From positions 1 through 64,000 of the forward strand of contig CAJNOL010000151.1 of NCBI GenBank assembly GCA_905250125.1: 64,000 bases of DNA, given 5' to 3'. Positions within the stretch are counted from its first letter, which is position 1; each line of letters opens with the position of its first letter. Below the pieces are notes generated by a model. The model did not search any database. It saw nothing but the letters and a program-made list of their open reading frames with translations, and was not told the origin of the DNA. The DNA is from Rotaria sordida. Taxonomy: Eukaryota; Rotifera; Eurotatoria; Philodinida; Philodinidae. A program made the position numbers and the translations under genes. This document shows, in pieces, positions 58,340 to 64,000 of this stretch.

Positions 58340-60350
58340 CAACAACAATGAACAAATAACACTAAAAGAATTAAAAAACATGAAGAATATAATCATAATG
58401 CCTGCTGAAAAAGAAGGAAAAGCAATAGTAATGAATCGGCAAGAATATATAAACAAAATTGAAGAAAAACTGAACGGTGATTAGTATGTGTATGAAAAAG
58501 TAAAAGGACCAACAAGTATGATCAAGATGAAAATAGAAGCACTTACCAACAAATTATTTAAATCAAATTGAACTAATCATAACATGAAAAATGAATTTTC
58601 ATCAATCACTGGTCTATCGAGAATAAGAGGACAACCTAAAGTGCATAAAGAAGATTGTCATATACGACGAATCAGAGATGAAACCGGTACCGGTCTGGAT
58701 TTTGGATCGACCGGTCTGACCGGTCTACTGGTCTACCAGTTCAAACCGGTCTATACTGGTCTATATTTTTCACTTTCCTACTCTATGATTGTGTTCAAGG
58801 TACGAAGGTAACCCACCAGAGAGTTCACTGCACAAGATTTCATTTTAAGCTTCAATCTGTTGTCTGTAGATCGATATTTTATCGATAGGTCGAGTTTTCC
58901 TGATAAACTGGCGTATCATCAGTGTCCTGTTCACTACTGGTAGATTGGTTTAGACCGGTGAACCGGTCTGATCGGTTTTTTTCGGTAGATCAGTCAGACC
59001 GGTACGGTCCGGTCTACCTTTCTCCAGACCAGTACCGGTCTGAAAAAAGGTAGACCGGTTCCATCTGTGCGATGAATAACAAGTGCACGAAATATAATTC
59101 TTTTACCTATATCAAGGTACGTATTCTCATTCACTGAACAATTAAGAGATCAAATTAATTATTTAATTTGTAACACGTCTAAATTCATCCATGAAATAAT
59201 TTACAATCAAAATGGATCAAGATGATTACTTAATAAGTTTAGATGTACAAGATCTATTTACAAGCAAACCTGCTTCAAGAGCTATTGATATAACTCTAAA
59301 CAGAATAGGTAATTCGGAGAATTTCTGTACATCGAATTTAGCTAAAACGGACCTAAAACAAATATTTTTATTGTCATTAAACAATAATTATTGCCAATTT
59401 AATGGGAAATGTTAGTAACAAAAGCAACGTTTATCCATAGGTGATACTTTGTCACATATTCTGGCTGATCTTTGCATGGCTGAACACATAATGAAAAATA
59501 TAGAGACAGCAAACTTACCTTTTAAATTTTGGAGATACATCGGCGACATTCTCATAATAACTGAGATAGACAAAGAACAAGGTACATCATATGTAAAAGG
59601 TCTCAATAAAATTAAAAATAAGTGCACTTATGAATATGAAAAAAAACGAAACTATTAATTTCCTTGACATCATGTCATCCAAAAACGATGATAATACGAT
59701 TAGTGTCAGATGGTATAAGAAACATACAGCATTATACAGGATATTGAACTATAATCAGATCATGAACAATCTATTTAAGTAAATATTATTAAAAACATGG
59801 CATTCAAAATACTTGAGACAACAAATAATAATAACAACCGACAAGATCATTTAAATAAAATTAAAACAATTCTAATAAAGTCTAAGTATTCAACATACGT
59901 CATTGATAAGCATATAAAAAAACATGAAACCCATCAAAACTACAACAATGAAAATAGAAAAGAAATAAAAAATGATAAAATAGAAGAAATGAAATATCAA
60001 ATTACATTACCGTTTTGATATGGAATAGAAGTACTAAAACGGATATTAGAACAATTAAAAATGAAAACATTTTTCTCTTATCATAATAAAATTCAAACAG
60101 CAGTCACGAATTCAATTGAACAGAAATCGAAATTGAATATTTACCAGATAACATGTGAATGTGGAACAATTTATAACAAAGACAGAAAGCTTGGATTAAA
60201 TAAACAAAAATCACAACACAAATGAATAATTAAAAACGATAATATTGAATCAAATTCGAAAATAATGCAACATCGCCAAGAAAATAAATATCAATGTACT
60301 TTTTATTTGAATAAAAAATTACAGTCTTATTCAGTAAAATTCATTACTGT
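58340..60350 (+). pseudogene. Penelope-like retroelement, degenerate
   Basis: Plus-strand pieces follow the Penelope reverse transcriptase in order: KEGKAIVMNRQEYINKIEEK (58,409 on), GQPKVHKEDCHIRRI (58,630), MDQDDYLISLDVQDLFTSKP (59,212), LSHILADLCMAEHI (59,448), FWRYIGDILIITEID (59,527) and INFLDIMSS then WYKKHTALYRILNYN (59,660-59,760). A later SKLNIYQITCECGTIYNKDR (60,130) resembles the GIY-YIG endonuclease start. Stops and frameshifts are many, and the catalytic Y-x-D-D box reads Y-I-G-D, so the first metal-binding Asp is lost. A hAT MITE sits inside (58,673-59,069), splitting the RT after the HKE block. Bdelloids are known hosts of such elements. Confidence 0.82.
58673..59069. mobile_element. 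hAT-type MITE inside the Penelope-like element
   Basis: Ends CAGAGATGAAACCGGTACCG and TAGACCGGTTCCATCTGTG are inverted copies, flanked by CGACGAAT (58,665-58,672) and CGATGAAT (59,070-59,077), 8 bp with one mismatch. Sub-terminal zones consist of ACCGGTCT repeats. The ends resemble those of the 25,511 and 37,458 elements. Confidence 0.85.
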
Positions 60351-61062
60351 TCTTTAATAATTACGCTATTAGTTCATATTTGCAAGACAAACATATAGCA
60401 TACCTTCTGTTCTTCTTATCATCTCCATTTTTCTGGATAGAGTACCTACCATTAACTTTCTTCTCTCTATTTGTTTTCTGTTTAAGGCTAAATTTATTGT
60501 CAAAAAAAGGAAAGACGCAATAGAATATGACTGACATGATTCGTTATTATTCAGTCATAGAATTCTTATTAACTTTGTTTTTTAAAAATTTCTAAAGTCG
60601 TGAAAGTGTATCATGGTGGTGCGGGAAATTATGTCTTTTTCGATCTGAATACTTACATCAGTTGAACGAGACATTTAGATTTAATACGAATAAATTCTAC
60701 AATAGTTTTCTCTAAGTCGAAACTAAAATTATATGGTTCTACACATATCTAATCAACTCCGGTGATCGTATTTCAATATTACAAGTTGTTCTTGTTACAA
60801 CAACAAATGAAACTATATTCATTCGATGCTTGTCAATACTAGCTCTCCTTCTTTTTGTATCGTTCCCATAGATATAGTAGAATTGTCTATTAACGTAAAT
60901 CATAAGTAAAATTTTCATTTTACCTATATTAAAAACAATCGTGCGATATGCACGAAATCTTAGCAGTATTTAATATTTGACATAAAAAAAGTGTTTAGAT
61001 TATTAAATACATAACGAAAAAAATGAAGTTTTTTTTTTGTTTTATCTAACATCATTGTATGT
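60351..61062. other. Intergenic, no gene seen
   Basis: AT-rich, between the dead retroelement and the end of the glutathionylspermidine synthetase gene. No repeat recognised. Confidence 0.5.
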
Positions 61063-62913
61063 TCATTTCCATACAATACAACAAGCAGTCACTGGACTAT
61101 CGGCGTCTGTAATTAATTTTTTATCTTCACGTATTCCAAAACCACCAAATAAACCATGTACTATCCAACTACCAATAATAGGATAATAACCATCAAAATT
61201 TGTTAATGAAAATAATTCTTGATATATACAATTTCTATCAACAAATTTACCTTTTGTTTCATCAATAACAGAATCTCCATTAACATCATATAATGTTACA
61301 TTATGACCACAACGACCAACAATTGGTTTTTTAACAAAAGGTACTTGTTTTAAATCATTTGTTAATACGTATTCACTACGTAGAAGATTTGGATGATTTG
61401 GATATAATAACCATAATATAGGCAATATTGCTTTATTACTTGGTATTACTTTCCATAATGGTTCAATAATTTTAATATGATCATTTAAAAAAATTTGACA
61501 AAGATATGGATGTTCACCATTTATTTTTCTATTTAAATTTCCTTCATTTTCACATTGAATATAATTACTAAAAATTGTTTCCCACATCCATAATTTCCAT
61601 ACTAATTCAACATTATAACCTTCATTATCAATTATTTTAGAATCTCTCCAATATAAATCATTTGTCATAATACATATTTTTGAATCAATATTTGCGTCTT
61701 TTAATATATTTTGCATATAATATGCTGTTAATAATTCTTCTTGATCTTCATCAATTAAAATATGTACACGTTCAATAGAAGAAAATTTTTTCCAATTTTT
61801 AACTAAAATATGATGTATTTGAAATCCAGACATAAATGTACGTTCAAAATTAAGTTTTTGTGCCCATTTTTCTTGTATGATTGATGTTTCAAATAAAGCT
61901 GCAGCACTATCAGCATTATATTCAAATACTTTTATTTCTTTACCATTAAATGCTAAATCAAAACGTCCAGTCATTGTTAAATATTTTTCATTTAACCATG
62001 ATTGACGAATTTTTGACCAAAAAATTTCTGGTATACAAAATTTTTTTAATAAATCATCGTTGTTTAATACATAGTTTGTTGCATTAAGAAACATTTGATG
62101 TAATTCATTTGATACACCACCTATATTTAATAATAAATCTTGATTAGCTTTATAGTAAGGTAATGTATTTGTATCTGTACGTATTAAATCATTTCCATAT
62201 AAATTCATAAATAAATTTTCAGCTTTATCATTTTCGTTTAACCATGAAAATGTTAAATGAGAATTTTTATTTGGTATTATACAACGTTCTAATGTTCCAA
62301 TAGAATTTGTTTGTTGATATTGTTTTAAAATTATATCAAGTTTTGTTTCATCTAATGGTTCTAAATTTTCACTATCTTCAATAGTCATCCAACCAAATAC
62401 TTCATGTTCATCATCAATATAATAACGATTATTTTTCAATATTAGTGGAATTTGACGAGAATAATTATCCGACCAATTATAATATTCATAATTTTGTTCA
62501 GCTACACGTATATAATCGGATATAACATCACATATAATAGCAATATGTCCAAATGGTAATGCTGAACTACGTGGATAAATAAGTAATGAATCACGTTTAG
62601 GTTTTTCATATGAACCATTGAAATGTAATGTTAATGAAATTTGTTTTCCATCAGTAACACGTTCAATTGTCCGTAATTGATTCCATATATCAGCAGCATG
62701 AAGTATATTTGGAAAAATACAACTTTTAGACATTAATAACCATCGACGTGCAAATTCAATACATTCCCATTTAAAACCCAAAAATATTCCATGATAATAA
62801 TTACGTTCAACAGAAAAAAAATGATCACCACCATTTGAATAAGCACAAACATTTGTTGATGTAATACCTTGAATTTGATTAAATGGTACGACTTCACGTC
62901 TCGTACGTAACAT
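61063..62913 (-). CDS. gsp: Bifunctional glutathionylspermidine synthetase/amidase
   Basis: One uninterrupted 616-aa frame; the E. coli enzyme Gss is 619. The synthetase joins glutathione to spermidine using ATP; the amidase cleaves the product. Related trypanothione synthetases make the bis-conjugate, which I cannot rule out. The N-terminal CHAP/amidase domain (1-190) has FKWECIEFARRWL with nucleophile C51, then H123 (FGHIAII) and E139 (RVAEQN). Their spacing of 72 and 16 residues equals that of E. coli C59/H131/E147. The C-terminal ATP-grasp synthetase has MTGRFDLAFNGKEIKVFEYN (R317, E331, N333), EPLWKVIPSNKAILPILW and KKPIVGRCGHNV. All key residues appear intact. No introns, but AT-rich host-like codons, and CTTTTTAG lies ten bases before the ATG, a trans-splice-like acceptor. 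Animals normally lack this enzyme. Bdelloid genomes are reported to hold such transferred bacterial-type genes, linked to thiol antioxidant defence. Confidence 0.95.
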   Translation of the reverse strand: MLRTRREVVPFNQIQGITSTNVCAYSNGGDHFFSVERNYYHGIFLGFKWECIEFARRWLLMSKSCIFPNILHAADIWNQLRTIERVTDGKQISLTLHFNGSYEKPKRDSLLIYPRSSALPFGHIAIICDVISDYIRVAEQNYEYYNWSDNYSRQIPLILKNNRYYIDDEHEVFGWMTIEDSENLEPLDETKLDIILKQYQQTNSIGTLERCIIPNKNSHLTFSWLNENDKAENLFMNLYGNDLIRTDTNTLPYYKANQDLLLNIGGVSNELHQMFLNATNYVLNNDDLLKKFCIPEIFWSKIRQSWLNEKYLTMTGRFDLAFNGKEIKVFEYNADSAAALFETSIIQEKWAQKLNFERTFMSGFQIHHILVKNWKKFSSIERVHILIDEDQEELLTAYYMQNILKDANIDSKICIMTNDLYWRDSKIIDNEGYNVELVWKLWMWETIFSNYIQCENEGNLNRKINGEHPYLCQIFLNDHIKIIEPLWKVIPSNKAILPILWLLYPNHPNLLRSEYVLTNDLKQVPFVKKPIVGRCGHNVTLYDVNGDSVIDETKGKFVDRNCIYQELFSLTNFDGYYPIIGSWIVHGLFGGFGIREDKKLITDADSPVTACCIVWK

Positions 62914-62925
62914 TCTTTTGTTTCT

Positions 62926-64000
62926 AAAAAGAAAAATTTAAGATCTAAGGTTTTTTCTTTTTCTTCTTCAAGTTTTATATCTTATTATAGTTTCTTATCA
63001 AATAATAGAAAACGAAAAGAAAAAATTTGAATAAATATATAAAAAAATTTTTATTATTCATCTCAGCTAATTGACTGTCTTCAAAATAGGATCACAGGAC
63101 TCAAAATGATAAGAATAGAAACCTACGACCTCGATAAAGTATTTTAAAATATACACTGCATGAAAGTACATGTTGTCGTGCATATATTAGTGCAATGCAT
63201 TTTATTTTTATCATTAATGAGAAGCTGATAGGATTTACACGACTTGTCTATCGGAAGCACATCTAGAGTTAAATATGAGCATCAGCGAAATATTTATGGA
63301 CAGAAAACTTTGCTGATACTAACCTTTAACCATACATGTACTTCTTATATACAAGCAGGTAACTCATATCGACTTCTTATCAATGATAAAAGTCAAATCT
63401 AATACCCTAATATATGCGGAACAACATGTACTTTCATAAAGTGTACTTTTTAAAATACTTTTATCGAGATAGCAGACTTCGACTCTTATCATGTTTTTAT
63501 CAGATCNNNNNNNNNNTAACGTGTTTTTTAGTGATATTTTTTTATCAGTATTTATTTGCCTCTGAATTTTATCTCATTCATAAACAGGTGATGTTCGGAG
63601 GTCGACTCAAGAGGCAAAGTAAAAGATATTTGCTAAAGTTGACCAGACTTTGAGGACAGGTTAAGCGTGGGTAAGCAGAAAAAACGCTGAAGAAAACTGA
63701 AAACTTTTCAAGATTCGATGGAGGGAGCACCCACTCGAGACACTCTTATTCATAGATGATATGTAATATATAAATATATGATGGTATTAAATTTTATTGA
63801 ATTATTTTTCAACGTAAAACAATGAAGGAATTTTTTTGTTTATGTACTCCCTTTGTTAGAACAATAACTGTCTTCTCTCGAAATTTAACATTCGAAAAAT
63901 TTAAAATGTCACTTCACTTTTTTACCTAAAATTCTTTCGAAAATCAACAATATGAAAGAGTGAAAATGAATATTTTACCTAGTAAGAAAAAAAAACAGAT
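62926..64000. other. Upstream region with an assembly gap, no gene seen
   Basis: AT-rich. It should include the promoter of the minus-strand synthetase gene; I see no clear TATA box. Ten N at 63,507-63,516 mark a gap, and frames reading across it cannot be trusted. Confidence 0.5.

Noticed and set aside
63414..63653. Frame crossing the N gap
   Set aside because: It reads through ten undefined bases, so its continuity is an artefact.

Overview
The window reads as nuclear DNA of a small AT-rich invertebrate, most likely a bdelloid rotifer; the species is not assigned. Coding exons use A/T-ending codons. Many introns are only about 40-90 bp, but some carry kilobases of mobile DNA. Several genes have a pyrimidine-rich AG acceptor directly before the start codon, as expected for spliced-leader trans-splicing, which is known in rotifers. 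Two genes look bacterial in origin: a CrtW-type carotene ketolase and a bifunctional glutathionylspermidine synthetase/amidase. A Penelope-like element and abundant hAT, Tc1/mariner and piggyBac non-autonomous elements also fit bdelloids. All exon structures were built by eye from GT/AG sites, reading phase and family conservation; no search was run.

Layout. 1-3.0 kb: no confident gene, one TTAA-flanked element with C/G homopolymer ends. 3.1-11.7 kb: a direct tandem duplication carrying two three-exon genes for small single-pass membrane proteins, each followed by a dead fragment of gamma-SNAP. 11.7-15.2 kb: a mariner transposase remnant, a four-helix membrane protein gene, and a convergent two-exon beta-carotene ketolase gene. 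16.6-18.2 kb: a foldback mariner-type element with arms over 600 bp. 18.5-31.7 kb: five genes head to tail, separated by only 68-160 bp: MFAP1, FTSJ1, ATG101, a CISD3-like double CDGSH protein and RYBP/YAF2. This has the architecture of a trans-spliced operon. 31.7-60.4 kb: almost gene-free and repeat-rich, with piggyBac, hAT and mariner MITEs (one hAT nested in a 1.6 kb palindrome), at least five tandem-repeat arrays, A-rich tracts, two related copies of a decayed unidentified gene, one possible short secreted peptide with its own TATA/initiator, and a dead Penelope-like element split by a hAT MITE. 61.1-62.9 kb: the intronless glutathionylspermidine synthetase/amidase gene on the minus strand. 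A 10-N assembly gap lies at 63,507.

The operon-like genes cover spliceosome assembly (MFAP1), tRNA anticodon-loop methylation (FTSJ1), autophagy initiation (ATG101), mitochondrial Fe-S biology (CISD3-like) and Polycomb repression (RYBP). They share no pathway, so the link is probably co-transcription of housekeeping genes. The most unusual single protein is the CISD3-like one: in both CDGSH motifs the cluster-binding histidine is replaced by cysteine, giving two potential all-cysteine sites.
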